64,000 nt of DNA from Mucilaginibacter sp. Bleaf8 (GCF_018390515.1 NZ_JAHBBK010000001.1:806001-870000), one strand, 5' to 3'. Counted from the stretch's first letter, positions 37,247 through 45,687 are shown. Translations and numbers: made by a program. Notes: a model not told the origin generated them from the letters alone.

Positions 37247-37744
37247 TTACTTAATTTCTTCTTTTACTTCGCCACACTCCAGCATATCATCCCCGTAATA
37301 CGGATTTTTTACCTCTTTTTGTGCCGATAACCAGTAGCCTCCCTTACCCCCACCGGCCATAGGGCAATACTGCACATAAACAGGTGCTTTATTACTTTTG
37401 ATACCTTTTACCAACGGAATCATATCCTGGCTCAAGGTCATGAAAACGGCGCGTTGCTTTTTAACATCTGCAGTAGCGGCAATTTGCCCGGCCATCTGGG
37501 CAGCATCGCTGCAACCGTTTATTTTCGATAACGGCTCAACCAATTGCTTTGCCGATTCCTGGGCGGCCTTGCCATCGGTTTTCACCAAATTATCTTTCAG
37601 GTTTAGGTACTGCTGGTAAGCTTTTGCTGTATCGGTTACATGCAATGAGGTGGATGCAACCGCAGTTTTGGCCTGGTTGTGGTTTTGGCAAGCTGCAAAG
37701 CCAGCTATAGCTGCCAATAAGCCAATTGCAAATATTTTTTTCAT
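37247..37744 (-). CDS. DUF3347 lipoprotein
   Basis: 165 residues. Lipoprotein signal with lipobox GFAAC (Cys19). The DUF3347 core follows: AYQQYLNLKDNLVKTDGKAA, an amphipathic helix pair, then VYVQYCPMAGGGKGGYWLSA and KNPYYGDDMLECG, whose Cys and Met residues are suited to copper or another soft metal. DUF3347 domains also occur attached to CusB-type efflux adaptors, hence a role in periplasmic metal binding is plausible, not shown. It stands alone, 165 bp upstream of gltA. Confidence 0.88.
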   Translation of the reverse strand: MKKIFAIGLLAAIAGFAACQNHNQAKTAVASTSLHVTDTAKAYQQYLNLKDNLVKTDGKAAQESAKQLVEPLSKINGCSDAAQMAGQIAATADVKKQRAVFMTLSQDMIPLVKGIKSNKAPVYVQYCPMAGGGKGGYWLSAQKEVKNPYYGDDMLECGEVKEEIK

Positions 37745-37860
37745 GAACGGAACGGGTTTACTTGGTCTGTTTACGGCGGCAAATTAAAGAAAAAAATATC
37801 GATTGCAATTTACTGCACACAAATCACCTCTCCACGCGTTTAATTTAACTAAATTTTCCG

Positions 37861-37868
37861 TATATTTG
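37861..37868 (+). promoter_or_regulatory. -7 box of queA
   Basis: TATATTTG matches TAnnTTTG, 27 bp before the ATG at 37896. Confidence 0.55.
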
Positions 37869-37895
37869 CGCCCTGAAATTTTATTTTAACAAAAC

Positions 37896-38945
37896 ATGAA
37901 ATTATCTCAATTTAAATTCAATTTGCCCGATTCACTTGTTGCACACACGCCATCACCTACCCGTGACGAATCGCGCTTAATGGTATTGCACCGCGACTCC
38001 GGAAAAATTGAGCACAAGATATTTAAGGATGTTTTGGACTATTTTGACGACAAGGATGTAATGATCCTGAACAACACCAAAGTATTTCCGGCCCGTATGT
38101 ACGGCAACAAGGAAAAAACCGGTGCTACCATCGAGGTTTTCTTATTACGTGAATTAAATAAAGAACTGCGCCTGTGGGACGTACTGGTTGATCCGGCCCG
38201 TAAAATCCGCGTGGGTAACAAATTATACTTTGGCGACGACGATTTACTGGTAGCTGAGGTGGTTGACAATACTACTTCTCGCGGCCGTACTATCCGTTTC
38301 CTGTTTGATGGCACCGATGAGGAATTCCGTCGTAACGTGGAAATTTTGGGCGAAACCCCGCTGCCTAAGTACATCAAACGTAAGGCAACTGCCGAAGATA
38401 AAGAGCGTTACCAAACTATCTTCGCTAAAAACGAAGGTGCGGTAGCTGCCCCAACCGCAGGTTTACACTTTAGCCGCGAGCTGATGAAACGCCTGGAGCT
38501 TAAAGGTGTTGAATTTGCTGAGGTTACCCTGCACGTTGGTTTAGGTACCTTCCGCCAGGTTGAAGTAGAAGATTTGACCAAGCACAAAATGGATTCAGAG
38601 CAATTCATTATCGAACAAAGGCAAGCGGATATCGTGAACCGCGCTATTGAGAACAAACGCCGCGTTTGCGCCGTAGGTACTACATCAATGCGTACTATCG
38701 AGTCGGCTGTATCGGCCAATAAAACCTTAAAATCGGCTAACGACTGGACCAGCAAGTTCATCTTCCCACCGTACGATTTCAGCATAGCCAACTCCATGAT
38801 CACCAACTTCCACACGCCAGAATCAACCCTGCTGATGATGATTTGTGCTTTTGGTGGTTACGAGCACGTGATGAATGCTTACGAAGTTGCCGTGAAAGAA
38901 AAATACCGTTTCTACAGCTACGGTGATGCTATGTTGCTTATCTAA
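37896..38945 (+). CDS. queA: tRNA preQ1(34) S-adenosylmethionine ribosyltransferase-isomerase
   Basis: 349 residues, usual length. QueA signature: [60 protein letters not shown] and [11 protein letters not shown], with FIFPPYDF near the C-terminus. It moves the ribosyl moiety of SAM to preQ1-modified tRNA, giving epoxyqueuosine at the wobble base. Other queuosine genes are not in the window. A strong terminator follows 24 bp after the stop. Confidence 0.97.
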   Translation: MKLSQFKFNLPDSLVAHTPSPTRDESRLMVLHRDSGKIEHKIFKDVLDYFDDKDVMILNNTKVFPARMYGNKEKTGATIEVFLLRELNKELRLWDVLVDPARKIRVGNKLYFGDDDLLVAEVVDNTTSRGRTIRFLFDGTDEEFRRNVEILGETPLPKYIKRKATAEDKERYQTIFAKNEGAVAAPTAGLHFSRELMKRLELKGVEFAEVTLHVGLGTFRQVEVEDLTKHKMDSEQFIIEQRQADIVNRAIENKRRVCAVGTTSMRTIESAVSANKTLKSANDWTSKFIFPPYDFSIANSMITNFHTPESTLLMMICAFGGYEHVMNAYEVAVKEKYRFYSYGDAMLLI

Positions 38946-38968
38946 GTAAGCAGCTTCTTGCCATACAC

Positions 38969-39009
38969 AATAAAAAACGCCGGGGTAGTTACTCCCGGCG
39001 TTTTTTATT
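38969..39009. terminator. Terminator of queA
   Basis: A perfect 16-bp stem (38969-38984 with 38994-39009), a 9-nt loop, six T within the 3' arm. The A-rich 5' arm would make it work in both directions. Confidence 0.92.
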
Positions 39010-39055
39010 GCCGTAACTTTTTCCTGATATTTGGAACGATCCATTTTTTATAATT

Positions 39056-39763
39056 TTGAATACTATCGACACAACTTCACAGCCTAAATCCTACTATGCC
39101 ATTATTGTAGCCGGAGGCTCGGGTACCCGTATGCAAAGCGCAGTACCCAAGCAGTTTTTGTTGCTGAATGGCAAACCTGTGCTTACGTACACGCTGGAGG
39201 CTTTTTATAACAGCAGTAATAGCACGGAGCTGATTGTGGTATTACCCGACAGTTACCACGATTACTGGAAAAGCCTTTGCCAAGAGCATAACTTTAACAT
39301 ACCACATAAATTGGTTAGCGGCGGCCAAACCCGGTTTCATTCGGTAAAAAATGGCCTGGCGCTGGTACCTGATACCGCACTAGTGGCTGTACATGATGCT
39401 GTACGCCCTTTGGTAAGCGGCGCTGTAATTGATGAAGCATATCAAGCAGCCGCCGTAACAGGAGCTGTTGTGGTTGCTGTAAAGAGCCGCGACTCGGTAA
39501 GGCGTGTTACCGGCAGCAGATCTGAAAGTTTAATACGCGACGAGATTTACCTGGTACAAACACCGCAAACGTTCAAAGCCAATTTACTTAAGCAAGCATA
39601 TGCACTGCCCTACCAGGATAGCTTTACAGATGATGCCAGCGTAGCCGAAAAAGCCGGACACAGCATTCAAATTGTGGAGGGCAGCCATCAAAACTTTAAA
39701 ATTACCTTCCCGGAAGATATAGCACTGGCCGAACTGTTACTGCATAAAAAAAGCCGCCTGTAA
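39056..39763 (+). CDS. ispD: 2-C-methyl-D-erythritol 4-phosphate cytidylyltransferase
   Basis: 235 residues from a TTG start; there is no ATG before the nucleotide-binding loop YAIIVAGGSGTRMQSAVPKQF. Other motifs: LVAVHDAVRPLVSG, AVKSRDSVRRVTG, LVQTPQTFKANLL, FTDDASVAEKAG. It transfers CMP from CTP in the MEP isoprenoid pathway. The TTG codon lies inside an octamer matching the -7 consensus (39051-39058), which is odd and leaves the true start or promoter uncertain. Its last codons form the 5' arm of its terminator. Confidence 0.95.
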   Translation: MNTIDTTSQPKSYYAIIVAGGSGTRMQSAVPKQFLLLNGKPVLTYTLEAFYNSSNSTELIVVLPDSYHDYWKSLCQEHNFNIPHKLVSGGQTRFHSVKNGLALVPDTALVAVHDAVRPLVSGAVIDEAYQAAAVTGAVVVAVKSRDSVRRVTGSRSESLIRDEIYLVQTPQTFKANLLKQAYALPYQDSFTDDASVAEKAGHSIQIVEGSHQNFKITFPEDIALAELLLHKKSRL

Positions 39764-39774
39764 ACAGGCGGCTT
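39751..39774 (+). terminator. Hairpin at the ispD end
   Basis: A perfect 10-bp GC-rich stem (39751-39760 with 39765-39774) with the loop TAAA, which holds part of the stop codon region. No long T-tract follows; the A-run before it suits the convergent small gene as well. Confidence 0.7.
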
Positions 39775-39798
39775 AAACTATTGATCAGTTTGTATAAG

Positions 39799-39960
39799 TT
39801 ATGCCCTGCGGATAACACCCAACAGGATAGCAATAATTGCAATAACAAGTAAAACGTGGATAATACCGCCATCGCCAAATGAACCTAAGCCATGGAACAG
39901 GAATCCAACTACCCATAATATTACTAATACTACTGCGACAAGATACAATAAGCCTCTCAT
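39799..39960 (-). CDS. Small lmo0937-family membrane protein
   Basis: 53 residues, translated by me: MRGLLYLVAVVLVILWVVGF, then a glycine-rich turn and a second hydrophobic helix HVLLVIAIIAILLGVIRRA. This two-helix pattern with GxIIHxLLVIAIIxxLLGVI matches the lmo0937 family, small stress-associated inner membrane proteins of unknown function. A paralog sits at 57726-57881. A longer overlapping frame in another phase (39785-40024) lacks such a pattern and is rejected. Likely monocistronic. Confidence 0.85.
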   Translation of the reverse strand: MRGLLYLVAVVLVILWVVGFLFHGLGSFGDGGIIHVLLVIAIIAILLGVIRRA

Positions 39961-40046
39961 AAGATTGTTTTTTAAAGTTAAAGTAGATAAATGTTTTATT
40001 ATCTAAGTAAACCCAAAACATCAAAAAGTGTTGGCTATAAATAAAA

Positions 40047-40068
40047 AAAACCTGCTTATGCAGGTTTT
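40047..40068 (-). terminator. Terminator of the DUF2795 gene
   Basis: A perfect 9-bp stem (40047-40055 with 40060-40068), loop TTAT, and on the minus strand a run of eight T. Confidence 0.85.
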
Positions 40069-40076
40069 ATATCATT

Positions 40077-40298
40077 TTAATACTCGTCTTCGTTAAAGAA
40101 AAAGTCATCCTTGGTAGGATAGTCTGGCCATATTTCTTCAATATTTTCATAAGGCTCACCATCATCCTCCAGCGCTTGCAGGTTCTCAATAACCTCAACA
40201 GGAGCGCCCGAACGGATAGCATAGTCAATCAATTCATCTTTGGTAGCAGGCCATGGTGCATCTTCAAGATGAGACGCCAGTTCAAGAGTCCAGTACAT
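40077..40298 (-). CDS. DUF2795 family small acidic protein
   Basis: 73 residues, strongly acidic, with the DUF2795 pattern: a helical first part (LASHLEDAPWPATKDELIDY, AIRSGAPVEVIENLQAL) and an acidic tail (YENIEEIWPDYPTKDDFFFN). The family is conserved in Bacteroidota and of unknown function. It lies 89 bp from the adenosyltransferase gene upstream on the same strand and has its own terminator. Confidence 0.85.
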   Translation of the reverse strand: MYWTLELASHLEDAPWPATKDELIDYAIRSGAPVEVIENLQALEDDGEPYENIEEIWPDYPTKDDFFFNEDEY

Positions 40299-40387
40299 AC
40301 GTTATAATTTAATAGTTTGGGTTAATATCTATTTTTCGCAAAAGTATAATATTTACAAATGATTTATCAAATTTTTTTTTCACATTT

Positions 40388-40936
40388 TTAAATGCGCGAA
40401 ATCCATTTGTTTTCGGCTATCTGCTGATCGTGCGCTACTTTACGTGCTAACACAAACAGGTAATCGCTCAATCTGTTCAGGTAAATGATTACTTTTTCAT
40501 CTACATCGCTTTCCTGGGCCAGCTGTACCACCAGGCGCTCGGCACGGCGGCATACGCATCTGGCCACATGGCAAAATGATATAGCAGTACTACCACCGGG
40601 CAATATAAAATGTTTTAGTTCGGGCAAAGTTGTATTCATTACATCCATTTGCTCTTCCAATAAGGTAATATCCCCTTCGGTTATATCCGGGATTATTATC
40701 TTTGATTTATCCGGCTCAGCAGCCAGCATAGCACCTATCGTAAACAAACGGTTCTGAATTTGTTTCAGTACGTCTTTGTAAACTGGTTGTATATCCTGAT
40801 CGGCAATTAAGCCAATGTGTGCATTCAGTTCATCTACCGTACCATAGCTCTCAATCCGGAGATGATATTTAGGCACCCTGCTGCCTCCTATCAATGAGGT
40901 TAAGCCTTGGTCGCCGGTTTTGGTATAAATTTTCAT
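40388..40936 (-). CDS. PduO-type cob(I)alamin adenosyltransferase
   Basis: 182 residues, a helical bundle protein. ATP-binding N-terminal loop YTKTGDQGLTSLIGGSRV, then ESYGTVDELNAHIG, and the C-terminal RCVCRRAERLVV with the arginines and the VIIYLNRLSDYLFVLAR segment. It transfers adenosyl from ATP to cob(I)alamin to give coenzyme B12 form for mutases. It may serve salvage, since no other cobalamin gene is present here. Confidence 0.95.
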   Translation of the reverse strand: MKIYTKTGDQGLTSLIGGSRVPKYHLRIESYGTVDELNAHIGLIADQDIQPVYKDVLKQIQNRLFTIGAMLAAEPDKSKIIIPDITEGDITLLEEQMDVMNTTLPELKHFILPGGSTAISFCHVARCVCRRAERLVVQLAQESDVDEKVIIYLNRLSDYLFVLARKVAHDQQIAENKWISRI

Positions 40937-41049
40937 TAGGATTGCAAGTAAACAATTTTTAGAATGTTTTGGTACACCATTAATAAATTTTAAATTTTAC
41001 CGTTCCATATTATATGGCATATTTAAATATCCGCTATACTTCTGCTTAT

Positions 41050-42069
41050 ATGATAAAGATCATCAGCTCCCCTATAAAACTCTTAGCCGTAGGCGCGTTA
41101 AGCTTATCACTGCTTAGTTTTAGCTGCGGCAACGGCAATACTGGCAAACCCCATGCTAAAATTACAGTTCCTGTAAAAAAAACTGCAGCCGACCTGCTTA
41201 CGGAGAAGCAATATAACGAACTATTTCCGCAGCATAACGCTTTTTACAGCTATCAGGCATTTATTAAAGCCATTAAGCAACTCAGCAACATCCAGGTTAA
41301 GATAACCCGGAGGGCAGTATCCGTGTACCAGATTGTGCGCACGAATAAGTTGACCGGTAAAACGGCCATTGTGCGGCAAGATGTGGATTGGAATGAAGAA
41401 TGGGCTAAGCAAAAACCAGACAGCACTTTTGTGGTTGATTTTGGCAACTTCTGCTCCGAAAAAGATGTGCTTGCCAACAAAAAAGAGCTGGCAGCCTTTT
41501 TTGCTCACATTGCCCATGAAACCCGCCACGGCGAAAACGAAAAGTATGACGACGGCCTGATGCTGATTCACGAGAACAACACCTCGGCACCGTACATAGG
41601 CGAAAGTGACGAATACCCACCGGTTGCCGGCAAAAAATATTATGGCCGTGGACCAATGCAATTAAGTTATAACGGCAACTATGGTTATGCTTCGGATTGT
41701 ATTTTGGGTGATGACAAGATACTGCTGAACAATCCTGACCTGGTAGAAACCGACCCGGTAATTGCTTTTGAAACCGCTATTTACTTTTGGATGATGCCGC
41801 AAACCCACAAACCATCGGCACACGATGTAATGATTGGTAAGTGGCAACCCAAAGCCAGCGATAAAGCCAAAGGCCGCACACCCGGCTTCGGTATGACGAT
41901 CAACATTGTTAACGGCGAGGTGGAATGCAACAAAGGCGAAGACATGTATAACATGAAAGACCGAATTGGTTATTACCAGCACTTTTTAGCCCAACTGGGC
42001 ATTAAAGACGATAACTGCGCCTGCAGCTGCGGCAAAATGCAACCGTACCTGTATGGGGTGAATGAATAG
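41050..42069 (+). CDS. Glycoside hydrolase family 19 (chitinase-like) lipoprotein
   Basis: 339 residues from ATG 41050; an in-frame ATG at 41014 would put 12 extra residues before the signal. Lipoprotein signal with lipobox LLSFSC. GH19 core: AAFFAHIAHETRHG with the catalytic Glu, a long acidic loop, KKYYGRGPMQLSYNGNYGYA, then DPVIAFETAIYFWMMP and GFGMTINIVNGEVECNKG. GH19 enzymes cut chitin or peptidoglycan-like glycans by inversion. Membrane anchoring suggests use on chitin fragments or a lysozyme-like role. Six late cysteines may form disulfides. Confidence 0.9.
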   Translation: MIKIISSPIKLLAVGALSLSLLSFSCGNGNTGKPHAKITVPVKKTAADLLTEKQYNELFPQHNAFYSYQAFIKAIKQLSNIQVKITRRAVSVYQIVRTNKLTGKTAIVRQDVDWNEEWAKQKPDSTFVVDFGNFCSEKDVLANKKELAAFFAHIAHETRHGENEKYDDGLMLIHENNTSAPYIGESDEYPPVAGKKYYGRGPMQLSYNGNYGYASDCILGDDKILLNNPDLVETDPVIAFETAIYFWMMPQTHKPSAHDVMIGKWQPKASDKAKGRTPGFGMTINIVNGEVECNKGEDMYNMKDRIGYYQHFLAQLGIKDDNCACSCGKMQPYLYGVNE

Positions 42070-42073
42070 TAGC

Positions 42074-42250
42074 CCCTTCCAATCCTCCCCGGCAGGGAGG
42101 GCTTTATAAAAATGTCATCTTGAACGATAGTGAGAGATCCTATGCAAGCGATTATGCTTCGTCTAAGATTTCTCACTATCGTTCGAAATGACATTTTTAG
42201 TTTTATTGAACCTGTAAATTAAAGCCCTTCCTATCGGGGAGGGTTGAATG
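42074..42250. repeat. Nested long palindrome (REP/MITE-like element)
   Basis: Inner arms 42108-42139 and 42167-42198 pair over about 32 bp with a few mismatches; outer arms near 42080-42105 and 42219-42246 pair again, and each outer arm contains its own CCTCCCC/GGGAGG mini-hairpin. No ORF fits. A piece with the same GGGAGGGCTTTA text occurs at 44821-44860. Such dispersed elements are frequent in Bacteroidota intergenic DNA. It separates two converging genes. Confidence 0.75.
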
Positions 42251-42254
42251 GGCT

Positions 42255-42728
42255 CTACTCCATTACCAGCACCCCATCGGCCATGATCTGTATATCTTTT
42301 TTAGGCTGGGTTATTTTGGCAATTTCTTTGTCAGTCTTGCCTGCATCGGCAGCATAATGGCGCAGGCGCTCAACACTGGTTTCGGTGGATTTAGCTTTAC
42401 CTTCAACCACTACCTTTTTGCCTACAATGTTTTGCGGCATAAAAAAAGCATAATCAGTGAAGCGAACCATCACATGGTTGCCGTCGGCTTGTTTTAGTTT
42501 CATAAAACAACCTTTCTTTTTGCATACCTCCACCACTTCGCCGGATACCTTGCCCTGGTAAACCGAATCGGTGCTCAGCGTTTTATTTAAGCTAGTTAAA
42601 GTAATGGCTTTGTCGGCCGTAACCGTTTTACCATAAGTTACGCCGGGGGCAGCGGGTGTAATTGTGCTTTGCTGTGCAAAGGTTGCGGTGCTACAAAAAA
42701 GGGCTGCAATGAAAAGTACTTTTTTCAT
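42255..42728 (-). CDS. DUF4920 family secreted protein
   Basis: 157 residues from ATG 42728, which directly starts the signal peptide MKKVLFIAALFCSTATFAQQ; the frame is open upstream into gatC but that is not used. DUF4920 core: VYQGKVSGEVVEVCKKKGCF, then MVRFTDYAFFMP and KKVVVEGKA, an OB-fold-like beta barrel. The CKKKGC pair might bind metal or form a disulfide. Function unknown; periplasmic. It follows gatC on the same strand. Confidence 0.85.
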   Translation of the reverse strand: MKKVLFIAALFCSTATFAQQSTITPAAPGVTYGKTVTADKAITLTSLNKTLSTDSVYQGKVSGEVVEVCKKKGCFMKLKQADGNHVMVRFTDYAFFMPQNIVGKKVVVEGKAKSTETSVERLRHYAADAGKTDKEIAKITQPKKDIQIMADGVLVME

Positions 42729-42765
42729 GGTGAAGGTTTTTATGTAATTTGAAGATAAATAAATC

Positions 42766-43059
42766 TTACTTCTTATCAATCACCTTAGCTACTAAAAAGT
42801 GCTGCCCATCGTGCTCAGGTGCATTTTGTAAACCTTCCTGGTGGGTAACTTCATGCTTCACTATATCCTCCCGCAATACGTTCACCTCGTTGGTCATGTA
42901 AACTAAAGGCTCTACGTTACTGGTATCTACCTCGTTTAGCTTGGCCATAAAGTCGAGTATACGGCTCATGTCTTGTATCAGTTCCTGGCTTTCCTGCTCG
43001 GTTACATCGAGGCGGGCCAGGTGGGCTATCTTATTTACAGTATCCTTATCTATTTGCAT
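42766..43059 (-). CDS. gatC: Asp-tRNA(Asn)/Glu-tRNA(Gln) amidotransferase subunit C
   Basis: 97 residues, usual length. Starts with VNKIAHLARLDVTEQESQEL and continues with SRILDFMAKLNEVDTSNVEP and VLREDIVKHE, all GatC-typical. It stabilises GatA/GatB, which convert misacylated Glu-tRNA(Gln) or Asp-tRNA(Asn). gatA and gatB lie elsewhere, common in this phylum. Its start overlaps the plsC-like gene end by 14 bp. Confidence 0.93.
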   Translation of the reverse strand: MQIDKDTVNKIAHLARLDVTEQESQELIQDMSRILDFMAKLNEVDTSNVEPLVYMTNEVNVLREDIVKHEVTHQEGLQNAPEHDGQHFLVAKVIDKK

Positions 43060-43786
43060 AGCTTTCCAGTTTTTGGTTAATTAATTCATACACCTGATCG
43101 CGCAGGGCATCGGCATCATCAATCGTTAAGTGCGCCGTTTCGATGGGCGCATGTACAAATATATCACAAACACCCGGACGGCTGCCAAGTTCCAGCCCCG
43201 TATCCCATAATACCTGCCAGGTATTCAGCGAACTTACCGGAATAATAGGCACCTTATGCTCAATGGCCAAACGAAACGGCCCGTTTTTAAATTCGTAAAG
43301 TTTGGGTGGATAATCATCCGGAATTTTGCCTTCCGGAAAAATTATCATGCTCATTCCTTGCTGCAAACGTTCAGCCGCACTTTTGAAGGCCCGGAAGGAT
43401 GACATTTTGCTATCGCGGTTTACAGGTATATCAATGGTCTGGAAAAACAGCTTGGTTACCGGATTTTTCAGCAGTTCATCTTTACCAATGAAGCAGAAAT
43501 TATTTTTAACCATCAGGCTCATGGCCGATATATCCAGGTTGGAGGTGTGATTGGGACAGATGATATAAGTACGCTTCCAATCAATAGGTTGCTCGTATTT
43601 GAACCGGTAAAATATACCGGATAGAGATGAACTGCAAAAGGCACAAATGCGCCTGAACACGTTCATACGGGCATACCGCCCGGGCTTACGCGAAAAGTAG
43701 TACAGGAACGGGTAAAATAAAAAGAAGAAAACAGCCACGCTGTAGCGGTAAAAATGACTGTGCACTTTCTTCAATAGTTTTTTCAT
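43046..43786 (-). CDS. plsC: 1-acyl-sn-glycerol-3-phosphate acyltransferase
   Basis: 246 residues from ATG 43786; a start at 43825 would collide with the trpS promoter and is rejected. One N-terminal membrane segment, then the acyltransferase motifs CPNHTSNLDISA (HX4D), FIGKDELLKNP, VNRDS and IIFPEGKIP. It makes phosphatidic acid from lysophosphatidic acid at the inner membrane. Translationally coupled with gatC through a 14-bp overlap. Confidence 0.9.
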   Translation of the reverse strand: MKKLLKKVHSHFYRYSVAVFFFLFYPFLYYFSRKPGRYARMNVFRRICAFCSSSLSGIFYRFKYEQPIDWKRTYIICPNHTSNLDISAMSLMVKNNFCFIGKDELLKNPVTKLFFQTIDIPVNRDSKMSSFRAFKSAAERLQQGMSMIIFPEGKIPDDYPPKLYEFKNGPFRLAIEHKVPIIPVSSLNTWQVLWDTGLELGSRPGVCDIFVHAPIETAHLTIDDADALRDQVYELINQKLESYANR

Positions 43787-43826
43787 CGGCTCCAAAAATA
43801 TAAAAATTCCGTACTTTCGCGCCATT

Positions 43827-44822
43827 ATGGAAACTGTTGTTAGTGGTATTCGTTCGACCGGAAAACTGCATTTGGGTAACTATTATGGTGCTATCCAAAA
43901 TTTTATAAAAATGCAGCATGAATACAATTGCTATTTTTTTATTGCCGACCTGCACTCGCTCACTACCCACCCTACTCCTGCTGATTTACACGGCAATGTA
44001 AAACAGGTGCTGGTGGAGTATCTGGCAGCAGGCATTGATCCGGAGCGCGCTACCATATATATTCAATCAGACGTTCCGGAAGTAGCAGAGTTATATCTGT
44101 ACCTGAACATGAACGCTTACCTGGGCGAACTGGAACGTGCCACCTCTTTTAAAGATAAAGTGCGCGCCAACCCCGATAACGTTAATGCCGGCTTGCTTAC
44201 CTACCCGGTGCTGATGGCAGCCGATATTATCATCCATAAAGCTACCAAAGTACCTGTAGGTAAAGATCAGGAACAACACCTGGAAATGGCCCGTACTTTT
44301 GGCAACCGTTTTAACCGCCTGTACAATAACGATTATTTCCCGGAGCCTTATGCTTTTAGCTACGGCAGTAACCTGGTGAAAATTCCCGGCCTGGACGGTA
44401 AGGGTAAAATGGGAAAATCTGAAGGTGAAAACAACGCCGTTTACCTGTCAGACTCGCCGGAGGTGATCCGTAAAAAGGTAATGAAAGCGGTTACAGACGG
44501 CGGCCCGACAACAGAGAACCAGGAAAAGCCTTCGGAAGTACAAAACCTGTTCGACCTGATGAAAGTCGTATCAACGCCAGATACGCTTCAGCACTTTGAC
44601 GACCTGTACAACAAATGCCAGATACGCTACGGCGACCTGAAAAAGCAACTGGCGGAAGACATGGTTCTGGCTACTGCACCAATCCGCGAGCGCATCAACG
44701 ATATAGCCAATGATCAGGATTATTTGCGCAAGGTTGCCCGTTTAGGTGCTGCCAAAGCACGGGAAAGTGCTTCAAAAACGATCCGGGAGGTTCGGGAGAT
44801 TATCGGTTTCCGGAATTTCTAA
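43827..44822 (+). CDS. trpS: Tryptophan--tRNA ligase
   Basis: 331 residues. Class I synthetase: HIGH-type GKLHLGNYYGA near residue 12, KMSKS-type GKGKMGKSEG near 197, and FIADLHSLTT and QSDVPEVAEL in the Rossmann core. It charges tRNA(Trp). TACTTTCG at 43812-43819, one base from the -7 consensus, lies only 7 bp before the ATG, suggesting a leaderless or nearly leaderless mRNA. Divergent from plsC, whose start region overlaps this promoter. Confidence 0.97.
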   Translation: METVVSGIRSTGKLHLGNYYGAIQNFIKMQHEYNCYFFIADLHSLTTHPTPADLHGNVKQVLVEYLAAGIDPERATIYIQSDVPEVAELYLYLNMNAYLGELERATSFKDKVRANPDNVNAGLLTYPVLMAADIIIHKATKVPVGKDQEQHLEMARTFGNRFNRLYNNDYFPEPYAFSYGSNLVKIPGLDGKGKMGKSEGENNAVYLSDSPEVIRKKVMKAVTDGGPTTENQEKPSEVQNLFDLMKVVSTPDTLQHFDDLYNKCQIRYGDLKKQLAEDMVLATAPIRERINDIANDQDYLRKVARLGAAKARESASKTIREVREIIGFRNF

Positions 44823-44960
44823 GCTCTACCCAAACCTTCATAGGTAGGGAGGGCTTTAAGTAAAACAATTATATATTAGTACATTAAGAATTCCTCTCAA
44901 CCGGTGAGGATTATTCGCAATAAAATTAACAAGGCGGCGCTCATGAGGGCTACGCCGTTT

Positions 44961-44966
44961 AGGAGG
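44961..44966 (+). promoter_or_regulatory. Shine-Dalgarno AGGAGG before the deoxynucleoside kinase gene
   Basis: A perfect anti-16S hexamer 4 bp before the ATG at 44971. Most other genes here lack any SD, as expected of Bacteroidota, so this one is unusual. It supports the chosen start. Confidence 0.6.
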
Positions 44967-44970
44967 GCCC

Positions 44971-45585
44971 ATGCATATTGCAATTGTTGGAAATATAGGA
45001 GCTGGTAAAACTACCTTAACAGGTTTATTAGCTAAAAATTACGGATGGGAACCGCAATATGAAGCGGTTGATAATAACCCCTATCTGGAGGATTTTTACG
45101 GCGACATGAAGCGCTGGAGCTTTAACCTGCAAATATACTTCTTAAATAGTCGTTTCAGGCAGATTACCGATATACAGAACAGCGGGAAAGACGTTATACA
45201 GGATCGTACCATTTATGAGGATGCCTACATATTTGCCGAAAACCTGCACGATATGGATCTGATGGACTCACGCGATTATGAAAATTACCAGTCGATTTTT
45301 GAAAACATCACCTCTTTCATTAAACCGCCCGATCTGCTGGTTTATTTAAAGGCCTCCATTCCGAAACTGGTAAATAACATTCATCGCCGCGGACGGGAAT
45401 ATGAAATCGGTATCCGGTTGGATTACCTATCAAAACTTAACGAGAAATACGAAAACTGGATTGCCAACTATAAGCTTGGCAAACTGCTAATTGTAGATAT
45501 GGATAACCTCGACTTCGCCAACAACAGCGAAGATTTAGGTTCTATCATTAACCTGATTGAAGCCGAAATACACGGCCTGTTTTAA
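44971..45585 (+). CDS. Deoxynucleoside kinase
   Basis: 204 residues. P-loop GNIGAGKTT at residues 7-15, the substrate-binding DRTIYEDAYIFAEN (DRS-like), and the LID HRRGREYEIGIRLDYL. It belongs to the dNK/dCK family, phosphorylating deoxyadenosine or deoxyguanosine in nucleotide salvage. Specificity cannot be read. Preceded by 148 bp with no gene, partly similar to the repeat at 42074, and by a rare consensus SD. Confidence 0.92.
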   Translation: MHIAIVGNIGAGKTTLTGLLAKNYGWEPQYEAVDNNPYLEDFYGDMKRWSFNLQIYFLNSRFRQITDIQNSGKDVIQDRTIYEDAYIFAENLHDMDLMDSRDYENYQSIFENITSFIKPPDLLVYLKASIPKLVNNIHRRGREYEIGIRLDYLSKLNEKYENWIANYKLGKLLIVDMDNLDFANNSEDLGSIINLIEAEIHGLF

Positions 45586-45586
45586 T

Positions 45587-45670
45587 GGTTGTGAGTTATA
45601 GGTTGTGAGTTGTCAGTATATAGTATTTGATAAGGATCACTCTGACAACTTGCAACTGACAACTCACAAC
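45587..45670. repeat. Inverted and direct repeat cluster between dNK and kdsB
   Basis: A perfect 16-bp inverted repeat (45602-45617 with 45655-45670) based on GTTGTGAGTTGTCAGT. The unit GGTTGTGAGTT also occurs directly repeated at 45587 and 45601, and its complement again at 45677-45688 next to the kdsB ATG. Looks like a dispersed palindromic element rather than a terminator, as no T-run follows. Confidence 0.7.
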
Positions 45671-45687
45671 AAAACCCCACAACTCAC

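Noticed and set aside
39785..40024. 79-codon minus-strand frame
   Set aside because: It is out of phase with the two-helix lmo0937-like frame 39799-39960, which has a family match, and its residues show no structure.
42108..42198. Simple intrinsic terminator
   Set aside because: The hairpin is far longer than a terminator, is nested, and its outer arms resemble dispersed repeats found again near 44821.
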